Of a stretch of DNA of 35,682 nt, positions 1 to 9,030 are shown piece by piece; the stretch's first letter is position 1, and the number at the start of each line of letters is the position of its first letter. The notes beneath the pieces are model-generated. The model was not told where the DNA came from. It saw only the letters and a program-made list of their open reading frames with translations, and did not search any database. The stretch spans positions 81,015 to 116,696 of the forward strand of contig MNCI01014605.1 of NCBI GenBank assembly GCA_015680685.1. Reading direction: 5' to 3'. Origin of the DNA: Gnetum montanum (lineage: Eukaryota > Streptophyta > Gnetopsida > Gnetales > Gnetaceae). A program made the translations under genes and the position numbers.

Positions 1-2427
1 CTTGTGATGGTGAGAGCTTGTCTAGGCTTTTGGTTCTAAAGAAATGTCTTCTCTTCTTGCGGTTGTCAGACCTAGCAGTGGGTTGAATATTTATTGCTCT
101 CGTAGTGTTACGTTGCTGCGGTTGAGTGGGGAGTTCCCCTTGCATTGTTGGAGTAGGTGGTATGGGAACTACCAGTGGAAGAGTGGCGGATGGATTCAGA
201 GAATGGTATGGATGTGAAGCATCTCCCAGAGGAGAAGGAGTCCTTCTAAAGTACTCCCAAACTTGGTAGTGACGTTGGGGAGTTGTGTAACCCATGGAGT
301 CACTTGGAGAAATTGGCTGCTGCACGTAGTAACCATAAGGATCAAGTTGCCAGTAAGGGTATTGTTGCTTAGGTGGTGGCATCCCCCATGACTATGGGTA
401 TTGCCACTGTTGATGTTGCTTGATGGGTTGTGGTGGAGTTCCACTTGGATAGTACGTTAATGGTTGGTGGAACTACCTTGGGTTACCTTGGTAACCAAAG
501 GGGTGCTTGCCATTTGTTTAAGTCTCGGGTTGAGTGCATACAACCCAGGCTCCTGTAGATGTGAGATGATTGGACAACATCCCTTAGGATGGTCATATTG
601 GCATATCTCACATCCACCATCATTGTTTGTTTCTGAATCCACAACCTCATTGGCATTATTCATTTTTCCCTTACCCTTGTTACGTGCAGGGTTTGAATCT
701 CTCCACTTTTTCTTATCCTTGTCACTACTTCGCTCCTCCTTAGACTCCTCTACGATTTTCAGGACAAGTTCAAATATTCTATTCAAGGAGTCCTATATCT
801 GATCTACCTTAGCTGCCATCTCTATTGTTAGCTTCTGAAGTGGCAAGATTTTTCTATTCACCAACTCTTTGAGTGGTGACTCATCCTCTTCATCATAGAA
901 TTTCACTCCCCTCTTCCGGAGGGAAGGATCGTGGTTATATTCTTTCGTGCTTTCTCTTTTTCATAGCTCCCCTTCTTCTTTGGCTACTTGCTCCAACAAT
1001 TGATGAATTTCATGGGATCTAAGTTTAGATAATATCCCTTGGGGATAGGTCCCAAGGGTTCTCCTAGTTTCATACCTTAGCCCATCTACAAGATGGTGGA
1101 GTTGATCCCACTGTGCGTAATCATGGCCCGGGCAACGATGTAACAATGCATAATAGCAGCCCATGGCAGCATCCAAGGGTTCATGATTATCCTGTTTCCA
1201 TCCTTGGATCTACTTATGCAAGTTAGACACTCTGGAGTATGTTTGATATTTATTGTTGAAGAGTTCTTACATCGTACTCCACCTCCTAATGGTTTCCAGT
1301 TCTAAGGACCAGTACCAACTCTCTACTTCCTTTATGAGTGTCCTAGGAAACAACTTTAGTTTTTGCCACTCATTTTCAATATTTTGCAAGGTGCAGGCAT
1401 TGTGGAATGCTTATAAATGATTTTTTGGATCAGCGTTGTATCCCCCTTTGAACCGTGGGATATTATTCATGTCTAAGCGCTTGATCTAGCTATCTTTTTG
1501 ATGCCTTGTTGGTATTCTCATTGCCTCCATAATATCTAGCATAATCTGGGTTACAAGTAAGGGTTCATCATGATCATCTCTTTCATGAAGTCTATGATGT
1601 CTACGTTGTTCCCTACTTTCCCTTCTTTCATGCCCTTGTCCTCTCTCTTGACTTTCTCGTCGAGGTATCTCATTTTGCCTACCTCGATCCTCATTGTTAT
1701 GCTCTTTATGACTACATCCAGATGTGGAAGGAGAGGGTGAATGATGTGAAGAAGGGGAAGAAGAAGGAGAACCATCTCCATGACGATGTTTCTTACCTTC
1801 TCTTTGGCTACTACAGCCCCAATTGTGATGATGATCTGAGTGCCTGTCCTTGTCATGTGTTTTTGTTCCCTCAGTGAATAGTTGGCATTCACAGGGATCA
1901 GAACCAGGGTTGTGTATTGTGGAGCATAGGTTTTGATACCCCACCTCCTCACTATTGTTAGGAGGGGGAACATCATTTGATGGAGAACCTGTTATGAGTG
2001 GTTCACCATCTCCAATTTCACTTAGGACGTGCAGGACCCCTTTTCCCTTCAATAATGTATGGTGACTCTCCTGCATTGAGTTCCTTAAAGGTTGTGCTTC
2101 TGTTGGATGGTAACCCCTTGTGTCAAAATCTTCCACAACGTATTCAACGTATAGCTATGTCATGCCTATCTGTACCAGAGCACGAAGGAGCATGTTAGGG
2201 ACTACTCGATTTGGAGGTAACACTATGTTACCTTGCAAGTCTCTATAGCGCAGTTGTTCATCCTAATGGAGGATAAAAGTAAAATTGAGTAGATACTCAT
2301 TGGGATGAGTATATACCACTTGGTACTATTTAGGAACTGGCGGATTTTGGTTACGTGTTTTAGACTGCCGACTGTTTCTTGTATGATCCCTAGGTGGTGA
2401 ACTGCTTTTGTTCGAAGAAGAAGACAT
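1..2427 (-). pseudogene. gag: Decayed gag polyprotein of GypA-1
   Basis: The inferred start is the ATG at 2427, beginning MSSSSNKSSSPPRDHTRNSR, 124 bases after the primer site. The first 95 codons contain three stops, all TAG (after VPK, LH and GMT), which fits CAG codons lost by C-to-T change. An open Ser/His/Arg-rich stretch follows (2136-1486). The Ty3/gypsy gag core is at 1176-961, with the pattern YYALLHRCPGHDY, then DGLRYETRRTL, then EQVAKEEGEL. A basic linker and a variant zinc knuckle, CX2CX3HX3CC, lie at 574-612 inside the open stretch 786-457. The C-terminal part is rich in Gln, Pro and Tyr. Gag would form the virus-like particle and bind RNA. No intact product is possible. Confidence 0.85.
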
Positions 2428-2550
2428 TGTTTCTTGTCGGTGTGCTATTTACCTATTATATAAATTTTTTTTAATTAACCCTAAGGGTTCGTTTAAGCTC
2501 CCAACGATGTGAGTGATCTCCTATGTTCTACTTAGCGCACAAACACTTAG

Positions 2551-2568
2551 TCCCCGGAAACGGTGCCA
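2551..2568 (-). other. Primer binding site of GypA-1, tRNA-Asp type
   Basis: The minus strand reads TGGCACCGTTTCCGGGGA, one base inside the LTR end. The complement of the plant tRNA-Asp 3' end, as I recall it, is TGGCGCCGTTGCCGGGGA, so there are two mismatches. This site fixes the element's orientation and identifies the LTR on its right as the 5' LTR. Confidence 0.85.
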
Positions 2569-2944
2569 ATGATGAGTGGCGAGGTACCCCTACACCCAAC
2601 CATACGAATACGAGTGTAGCACGCATGATCTGGTCAAACTCCATTGACTAAGTGCCTACACACCTTATGAAACACTTAAGGTTAATCATTCATTGTCTTC
2701 CCAGACTTACTTGTAGTTGTCACAATTGTATGGTTAAGTAAGTCTAAGGTATGTGATTTTTTTATCTTTTATGTTTTATCTACTATGCTGATAAGGTGAA
2801 GGGTGAAGAGGCTAATTAACTAACTTTAACTAACTAACTAAGCCTAGCATCAGCATCCGTTCCCACTTACCATTCACACCCTGAACAAATGCAACCTTGG
2901 TTACCAAACGCTAGTCGTTGCTGGGATCACCAAGCGTAACGCAC

Positions 2945-2945
2945 N
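2945..2945. other. Single ambiguous base (N) at an LTR deletion junction
   Basis: This is the only N in the window. It sits exactly where about 430 bases of LTR sequence are absent relative to the copy at 34348-35287. The absent stretch contains a two-copy 105-bp repeat, so it may be an assembly collapse or a closed gap rather than a true deletion. Confidence 0.9.
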
Positions 2946-2981
2946 TAAGCCTAGAATGAGAAACAAGGGAGAGCTGCCTCT

Positions 2982-3081
2982 TATTTATAGACTTGGCGGT
3001 GCACCGCGATATCGCAGGGGAAGACGTAATATCGCGTACACGATATCACATGGGATGTGATATCGCGACCCATGCGATATC
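2982..3081 (-). promoter_or_regulatory. GypA-1 LTR promoter: TATA box plus GATATC palindromes
   Basis: The minus strand carries TATAAATA at 2989-2982. Directly upstream of it are GATATC at 3008, 3042, 3059 and 3076, plus AATATC at 3028. Several are extended to the palindrome GCGATATCGC. Spacing is 14-20 bases. The same layout recurs in the two other GypA LTRs, which supports a promoter function. No transcript evidence is available. Confidence 0.7.
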
Positions 3082-3092
3082 TCATCCCATCA

Positions 3093-3218
3093 ATTAAGAA
3101 ATTGAAAAGTATAAAAGAATGGATAAATGTATGAAGAAGTGTGAAAAGATATATCATGAAATTAGAAATTGAAAAGAATTGTAAGAGAAAAATTGAAAAA
3201 TAATTATTAACTCTTGAA
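3093..3218. other. AT-rich junction segment between GypA-1 and GypA-2 coding sequence
   Basis: It holds two loose direct repeats built on GAAATTGAAAAG (about 3100 and 3165). No gene is recognisable. It is probably decayed GypA-2 internal sequence, but this is not shown. Confidence 0.4.
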
Positions 3219-5917
3219 TCAAGATAAGACATCTCCCACATGATTAAACTCATGGGAAAATGTTCGAAAAATGCACCCTAGTTCCCCTGGATCATACACT
3301 TGAGGTTTCATACTTACCATCCTTAGTAATTTAGTTTTTCTATTATCATCCCATATAATTGTAATGGTAATTAAATTTTTATCATCTAAGTCCTTAGTTC
3401 CTCTTTTTGTTGATGTATGATTATGGTTTAGTATTTTCATTTGTAAGTTCTTAGTTGGGGTCATTTTCTTAGAATGGGAATTAATAAGTGGTTCAGATTG
3501 TTCCATGCACATTTTAGACAATTGAAAATTCTCAATTGTTTTTCACTAGATGTCTTTTAGTTTAGTGGCCCCTACTTTCTCTTATGCATACACTTATTTT
3601 TCACATTTGCTTTGGACTAGTGTAATGATTATGTTGACATTCTAGAAGGTCGGTCCACAACTGCACCCTTCTTTTTTAGTAGTAATGCATGAAATTGCCT
3701 ATCTCTCCACAATGATAGGTTCATCTAGTATGTTTTGCACTAGAGTGGTAATGGGTATTGTTCCTTGTGTAGGATTTGAATACATTATTTTGGTGATGAA
3801 GGGTGTTGCATCCAATTGACCTTATGCTAGTTTTGATGAGCCAATAGGTCTATGAGTTTTGTGCTCATGTGTGGAAATTGTCCTAAAGAAATGATGTTTT
3901 CGAGATTGTAGTTCAAATCTACTAGCATTATCATTTACATGTATGTTCATAGCACAAGTGGCATTCTTTCATTAATTTTGTGGTGTCAATCCTTCATATG
4001 TTTTTGTTGTTGACATATGGTAGAGGAAGGTATGAGAAGACTGAGGATGTGATAGAGGATAAGAGGTGCAAGATGGTGATCCCATAGGAGATGCTACAGG
4101 TTGATAATATTTGGGAGAGTGATAGTAGTGCTTCAAGGTAGAGGAAGTAGAACAATTTGGAGAAATAGGTTGTTGAACATAGTAGTCATATGGGTCTAGC
4201 TAGTAATAAGGGTATTGTCAGTTTGTTGATGGCATCCCCCATGACTACGGGTTTGGCCACTGCAATTGATAGTAGTGTTGAGGCTAATAAGAAATCCCAC
4301 TGAAATAGTATGATTAGTGGTTGGATTTTCTATAATTACCTTTTGAGTAAGGTAATTGCCTAAACATTTTCTTTTGTACAAACTTGGGATTCAAGAAAAA
4401 AGCCCCAAACTCCTGTAGATGTAACATAACTAGGCAATAGCCCTTTGGATAGTCATATTGGTAGATTTCACATCCATCATCCTCTTTTGTGGTTGAGTCT
4501 AGAGCCTCTTCTACTACAACTATTTTTCCTTTTTTCTGACAAGTGTTTCTAGCTATTGCTTTATTTTCCTCTTTTTTTTGATCACTTGATTCTTTTTGTG
4601 CTAACCTCTCCTCTAATGTTTTCATGTAGGTCATTACTTTATCACTTATTGACTCCCACATCTTATCTATCCTTGCTTCAAGATTAGTGATAGACTTGTG
4701 TATTAGAAAGGTTTATTGTGAAATCACCTCATCAAGATCTATCTCTTTTTCCTCATCATAGATATGAACTCTCTTCTTTTAAAGAGTTGGATCCTATTTA
4801 TATTCCTTTGCATTCTCTCATTTACATAACTCTCCTTCTTCTTTTGCCATCTGCTCAACTAACCTTTGTATCTAATGGGCTTTTAATCTGGATAATTAAC
4901 CATGGGCGTAAATCCCAAGGGTTTCTCTTGTTTGGTTACAAAACCCATCTATGATGTGGAAAAGCTTCTCTATTTGAGAGAAATCATGGCTTGGATATCT
5001 ATGTAGTAGTGAATAGTATCTATCCAAGGCCATGTCCAAGGACTGATGTTTTTCCTTCCTCCATCATTGAATTTATTTTCTTAGGTTGGAAATTCTCACA
5101 TAGGTTTGGTATTTCTCATTGAAGAGTTCTAGCATTATGGACCATCAATGAATTAAATTTGGTTCCAACGATCTATACCAACTTTCAACTTCATTAACTA
5201 GTGTCCTAGGAAAGAGCTTAAGCTATTTCCACTCACTCTCAATGTTTTGGAAGATGTAGCCATCATGGAAGGCTTGTAAGTGATGTTATGGATAAGAGTT
5301 ATAGCCTCCCAAAAATTTAGAAATGTTATTCATATCAAGCCTTTTGATGAAACTTTTTCTTTGATGCCTGTGGAGTATTCTAACTACCTCCATTATTTGC
5401 ATCATGCTCCTAGTAGCTAACAAGGGGTCATCATCATCAAACATGTCATGGTGATGATTTATATTTCTATTTTTTTGATTACGATGATCTTGTTTATGCT
5501 CACTTTGATGATTTCATCTATTTCTATTTCTATCTTTGTCTGGATTCCTTAGTGTATCTCTATTTCTATACCTACATTCATCTTCATTAGAACTAGACGT
5601 GGAAGAGGAAGAGGAAGATGGGGAACTGGGAGAATTACCATGGCTACTATATCTTCCCCTATAGTCCCTTGATTTATCTCTTCTAGGTTTGGAAGAGGTC
5701 CTAAGCCTTGAGGCCCTTCTTGTTCTAGGACTTCATCTTCTCTAGAATTATCTACATTAGTTGAACATAGTCTTTGAGTGTACTAAGGGTCTAAATGAGC
5801 ATAGAAAACCCCTTCTTTTGGTTGTTTACTCTAGTTTTCCTCAATAGAGGTCTTATCATTTCTCCTACTAGTTTTTTCATCATATGATGTATTATTGGTC
5901 CTATTTGAAGAAAACAT
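3219..5917 (-). pseudogene. gag: Decayed gag (and downstream) of GypA-2
   Basis: The inferred start is the ATG at 5917 (MFSSNRTNNTSY), 112 bases inside the PBS. TAG stops follow after EEN and LDP. The gag core lies at about 5290-4830 with recognisable pieces: WYRSLEPNLI, LFNEKYQTYVRISNLR, ALDRYYSLLHRYPSHDF, VEQMAKEEGEL. Open stretch 4661-4314 matches the knuckle region of GypA-1, but the expected ligands read CX2Y, Y and Y, so Cys and His were lost by G-to-A and C-to-T changes. A Tyr/Pro/Gln-rich tail follows, then an open 100-codon stretch (3521-3219) of unknown role. No protease or polymerase motif was recognised before the GypA-1 junction. Confidence 0.8.
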
Positions 5918-6028
5918 GAATTTATTTGATAACATGTATGACTACAATATTAATTTTTCTAAAAGATAAATCATTGATACCTTTACAATGATCGTGTACA
6001 ATATAACTAATTTAGAAAACTAGCACCA

Positions 6029-6046
6029 TCCCTGGCAATAGTGCCA
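6029..6046 (-). other. Primer binding site of GypA-2, tRNA-Asp type
   Basis: The minus strand reads TGGCACTATTGCCAGGGA, one base from the LTR end TCATCA. It differs from the tRNA-Asp complement at four positions, all compatible with C-to-T or G-to-A decay. Its place matches that of GypA-1. Confidence 0.75.
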
Positions 6047-6047
6047 A

Positions 6048-6434
6048 TGATGAGTAGTAGGTACCCCTATGCCGAACCATATGAATCACAAGCATTTACG
6101 CATGATTTGGTTGAATTCTATGGATGGAACTAGTTGTGGCATCTAAATTGTTAAGCATTGATCATAGGACACTGTCTTCCCACTTGAACTAGCAGTAGCT
6201 TTGTCATGTAGGGTTTAGTCCAAAGTTAGGCATATGAGAATCGATGTTATTTGGAACTTTAATACTCCTAGTTGTGAACATGATGAAAGTTAAAAATAGA
6301 AATCTAAATATAAGTAATGATGGTAATGTAAAGCTAATCTAGCCTAGAGTGATGAGCATATGATTTTAGCTTACCATACACATCTTGGGCTCATGTAACT
6401 ATTACTGGGGTTACCAAGCATTATGCTACTAGGT
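6048..6434 (-). repeat. 5' LTR of GypA-2, left piece
   Basis: It starts TGATGAGTAG with GGTACCCCTA close behind, as in the other GypA LTRs, but is more diverged. It ends at the GypB-1 insertion point and its last five bases are TAGGT, which recur at 15077-15081 as the target duplication. Confidence 0.8.
6430..6434. repeat. Target site duplication of GypB-1, left copy (TAGGT)
   Basis: Five bases immediately before the 5' LTR, identical to 15077-15081. This is the usual duplication size for Ty3/gypsy integrase. Confidence 0.9.
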
Positions 6435-6646
6435 TGACACACCACAAAATTTTGGGTCTTGGCTTCTTGACTGCAAATTTGGCCAAGTGTCAAAATAGTG
6501 GCATTTTACCTAGATTTTTCTAAGTGTTGATTGTAGTCAGCTCCAACTACCAGATTTGCAAAATTTTTCTAAGTGTCAAAATGATGGCACTTCCTACAAA
6601 TTTCTCTAAGTTTCAAAACTTGGCAAATTTTTTCAAAGTGTTGGTG

Positions 6647-7016
6647 CTACGTTGTGCAGCGTAGTAAGCGTGACATAGGTTCAAGTGCCCAATTTTTCCT
6701 AAGTGTTGGACAAGGATCTATCAAGCTAGCTCAACATAGAAGACACATTTGGCACATTTTCCAACTTCCATGGTTGCCTATCCTACTAGATCGTAGAGCA
6801 TCGTCAGCATACCATGAAGGAACATTGTAGATTTTATGAAAATTTGACAAAGCATTCATGCTATGCTATGCAACGTAGACAATGTGATAGGCATGACAAG
6901 TCAAAATTTCACTAAGTGTTCATGCTACGCTTTGCTACGCTATGCAGCGTAGACAACGTGACATGCATGGCAAGTCAAAATTTCACTAAGTGTTCGTGCT
7001 ACGCTGTGTAACCTAG
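6647..7016 (+). promoter_or_regulatory. Four 18-bp dyads in GypB-1 U3
   Basis: Near-palindromes of the form CTACGYTRTGCARCGTAG lie at 6647-6664, 6861-6878, 6935-6952 and 6999-7016. The last three are embedded in 64/74-bp repeats sharing TTTCACTAAGTGTTC. Counterparts occur in the 3' LTR (for example 13486-13503), weakened mainly at CpG positions. They are possible transcription-factor sites (inference). Confidence 0.55.
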
Positions 7017-7036
7017 ATAGCTTGACACTAAGAAGG

Positions 7037-7654
7037 ATCTAGTGTCTTGCACATAACACGTGATGAGCCTAGTAGCCAGCATCCTCTATCCCACACATAA
7101 CATAGGACAAGCCCAACAACCAATGTTTCATGTCCTGTATGTAACACGAGATGAGCCTAGTAACCAATTTTTTGTGTCCCACATGTAATATGGGACAAGC
7201 GTAGTAGCCAGCATCCTGTGTCCCACACATAACATGGGATGAGCCTAGCAGCCAACATCTCATATCCCACCCATAACATGGGGTGAGCTTAGTAGCTAGC
7301 GTCCTGTGTCTTACATGTAATATGAGACAAGCCCAGCAGCTAGTGTTCTGTGTCTTACATGTAACATAGGATGAGCCTAGCAGCTAGTGGTCTATGTGTC
7401 TTGCATGTAACACAAGATGAGCCTAGCAACTAGTGTTCCATGTCCTGCATGTAACATAGGACAAGCTCAGTAGCTAGCATTCCATGTCCTACACATAACA
7501 TGGGACGAGCTTAGTAGCAAGCATCCCGTGTCTTGCATGTAACACGGGATGAGCTCAGTAGCCAATGTTCCATGTCCCACACGTAACACGAGACAAGCCT
7601 AGCAACTAGTGTCCTATGTCCTGCACGTAACATGGGATGAGCATGGTAGTCAGA
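7037..7654 (+). repeat. 44-bp minisatellite, 14 units, in 5' LTR U3
   Basis: Units start at 7037, 7081, 7125, 7169, 7213, 7257, 7301, 7345, 7389 (46 bp), 7435, 7479, 7523, 7567 and 7611. A typical unit has an arm CATCCCGTGT, a 10-base spacer, an arm ACACGGGATG, then GAGCYYAGYAGCYA. The unit at 7523 has perfectly complementary arms. The array ends 127 bases before the TATA box. Confidence 0.93.
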
Positions 7655-7781
7655 GTTAGAGAATTTTTGAACTTTTTCTAGTCACCTCTAGACTTAAGAA
7701 AATTTTCTTAATTTTTCTTGTGGTCCCACCCATCGCATTGCCACATGGCACCTGATCCGCATTTTGGGCTAACCCTATCCC

Positions 7782-7789
7782 TATAAATA
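7782..7789 (+). promoter_or_regulatory. TATA box of GypB-1 5' LTR
   Basis: TATAAATA in a CCC...ACCC context. In the 3' LTR the corresponding site (about 14343) reads TGTAAATA, so the TATA core there is damaged. Transcription would begin roughly 30 bases downstream. Confidence 0.75.
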
Positions 7790-8507
7790 CCCTTGCGTCC
7801 TAATGTTTCAAGAGAAGAGGGGGTTTCCATTTTTCACCAGTGGGACAGTTGGCATTTTCATTTGGCATTTGACACCTTGACATCTTGGCACATAGCTTCA
7901 TGGGAAAATGAGATCCATAGCAGACGACACCAATGAGGGGTAGCCCTAAACCACACAGTACATTGCGACCCCATTGTAGCGAACATTGCACGGTACACTA
8001 TGGTGACCAACTTGGTAGGCACAGTTCATCATAGTGATCACTAGACTTCACAACCAGACATCATTGAGATTGTGACTACACTCCCATTGTGCCTATTGTA
8101 CATTGTATACCTTTTGATATCCTATTGTAATTAGCTACGCTCCTTTTTGGGGTGGTGCACTTCTATTCTCAAATTCTATTATATTTCTCAAGCATTTCTC
8201 TTTGGTATTTAGTGTAACACTTGTATTTTCTCACTTTTTTATACATATTTACACATTTACATTACTATTCTCAGGCCAAGACACCCCACTACACTCTAGC
8301 TCTGATGCCTATGTGTAACAAAGTATAAACCCTTCTCTCACATGGTCGTTTTAACATCACATAAGTCCCTGTTTGATTGACTAGACTATTCAAGGCACCC
8401 CATTTCCATTTTTTCTAGCACGGCCCTCTCATAGATTCAAGGTTAGGCTATATGCTCAGTGACCTCTCACTATTCCAACCATTGATGTTTATGGATGTCA
8501 CAGTTTT

Positions 8508-8524
8508 TGGCACTAGAAGGAGGG
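8508..8524 (+). other. Primer-binding-site-like sequence of GypB-1
   Basis: TGGCACTAGAAGGAGGG lies five bases after the LTR end. The same motif follows both GypC 5' LTRs (24676 and 26605), so its position and conservation support a PBS. I could not assign it to a nuclear tRNA from memory. Confidence 0.6.
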
Positions 8525-8601
8525 CCTTGCCATTTCCTTCTGCATTTCTTGATTGACACTTAACTAAAACTCTAGATGCTCTGGAGAGTGTAACAAGATT
8601 T

Positions 8602-8730
8602 TAGAGCATGACAAGTTGTAGCATAGTGAGTGTGGAAAGCTCTAACATAGCGAGCATGTCAAGCTCTAGTGTAGCAAGCATGTCAAGCTCTAGCGTAGCA
8701 AGCATGTCAAGCTCTAGCATAGTGAGCATA
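8602..8730 (+). repeat. 24-bp tandem repeat in GypB-1 leader
   Basis: About five units of the form GCAAGCATGTCAAGCTCTAGCGTA, with unit starts at 8602, 8626, 8650, 8674 and 8698. Those at 8650-8721 are nearly identical. It is untranslated leader sequence between the PBS and gag. Confidence 0.85.
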
Positions 8731-8746
8731 CCACTAGAGTTAGCCA

Positions 8747-8998
8747 TTTTTAGCAGCATTCATACCTAGCATTTTTTGTGCATTTTCATAGTTAGCATTT
8801 TTTGTGCATTTTCATACTTAGTTCAATTTTCTACAATTTTACACTTAGTTAATTTTTTTCAATTTCTATACTTAGCCATTTTTTTTCTTCTACATTTTTA
8901 CACTTGGTCATTTTTCTACATTTTTATACTTAGCCATTTTTCTAATACTTGTAGACTTAGTCATTTTCCTGTAGTTTTTAGAGTTAGCCATTTTTTGC
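8747..8998 (+). repeat. T-rich 26-32-bp degenerate tandem repeat in GypB-1 leader
   Basis: About nine units begin CTTAG(C/T)CATTTTT and end in a TTTTTATA-like stretch. The long Phe-rich open frame across it is a by-product of the repeat and not a likely protein. Confidence 0.75.
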
Positions 8999-9030
8999 AT
9001 ACAACAACTCTCATAACCCAATTTGTAAAT

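Larger units (their letters stand above)
1..3092 (-). mobile_element. GypA-1: 5' part of a Ty3/gypsy LTR retrotransposon
   Basis: Read on the minus strand, the order is LTR (2570-3092), primer binding site (2551-2568), leader, then a decayed gag running off the left edge. The protease-polymerase part and the 3' LTR are outside the window. The PBS type, gag domain and LTR ends TGATGAG/CATCA support Ty3/gypsy, probably the Athila/Tat side of the family (inference from the tRNA-Asp-type PBS). It abuts the gag-derived sequence of GypA-2 at 3093, so it appears to have inserted into GypA-2. The target duplication cannot be checked because the other end is missing. Confidence 0.85.
2570..3092 (-). 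repeat. 5' LTR of GypA-1, internally deleted
   Basis: It aligns closely with the LTR at 34348-35287. On the plus strand it starts TGATGAGTGGC and ends CATCCCATCA. About 430 bases present in the right-hand copy (about 34728-35157) are missing here, and the join coincides with the single N at 2945. The TATA box and GATATC cluster lie at the right, U3 end. The right boundary is set where similarity to the other LTR stops and is less certain than the left. Confidence 0.8.
6435..8502 (+). repeat. 5' LTR of GypB-1
   Basis: A 2068-bp LTR aligning end to end with 13061-15076. U3 holds four 18-bp dyads, a 44-bp tandem array and a TATA box. The remainder, from about 7815, is R/U5. It is immediately followed by the PBS-like site. 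Confidence 0.92.

Noticed and set aside
464-802. Plus-strand open frame overlapping the GypA-1 knuckle region
   Set aside because: It is a shadow of the minus-strand gag frame, which has a recognisable gag pattern and zinc knuckle.
1551-1976. Second minus-strand open frame (141 codons) overlapping gag
   Set aside because: It overlaps the frame that continues from the gag start at 2427 and has no family-like pattern.
7069-7263. Minus-strand open frame with repeated MRCWLLGSSHVMCG-type peptides
   Set aside because: It is a translation of the 44-bp minisatellite and has no start context or relatives.
7037-7654. CRISPR-like regular repeats
   Set aside because: The units are contiguous 44-bp repeats that diverge along their whole length. 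There are no unique spacers, and the array lies inside a plant LTR and recurs in the other LTR.
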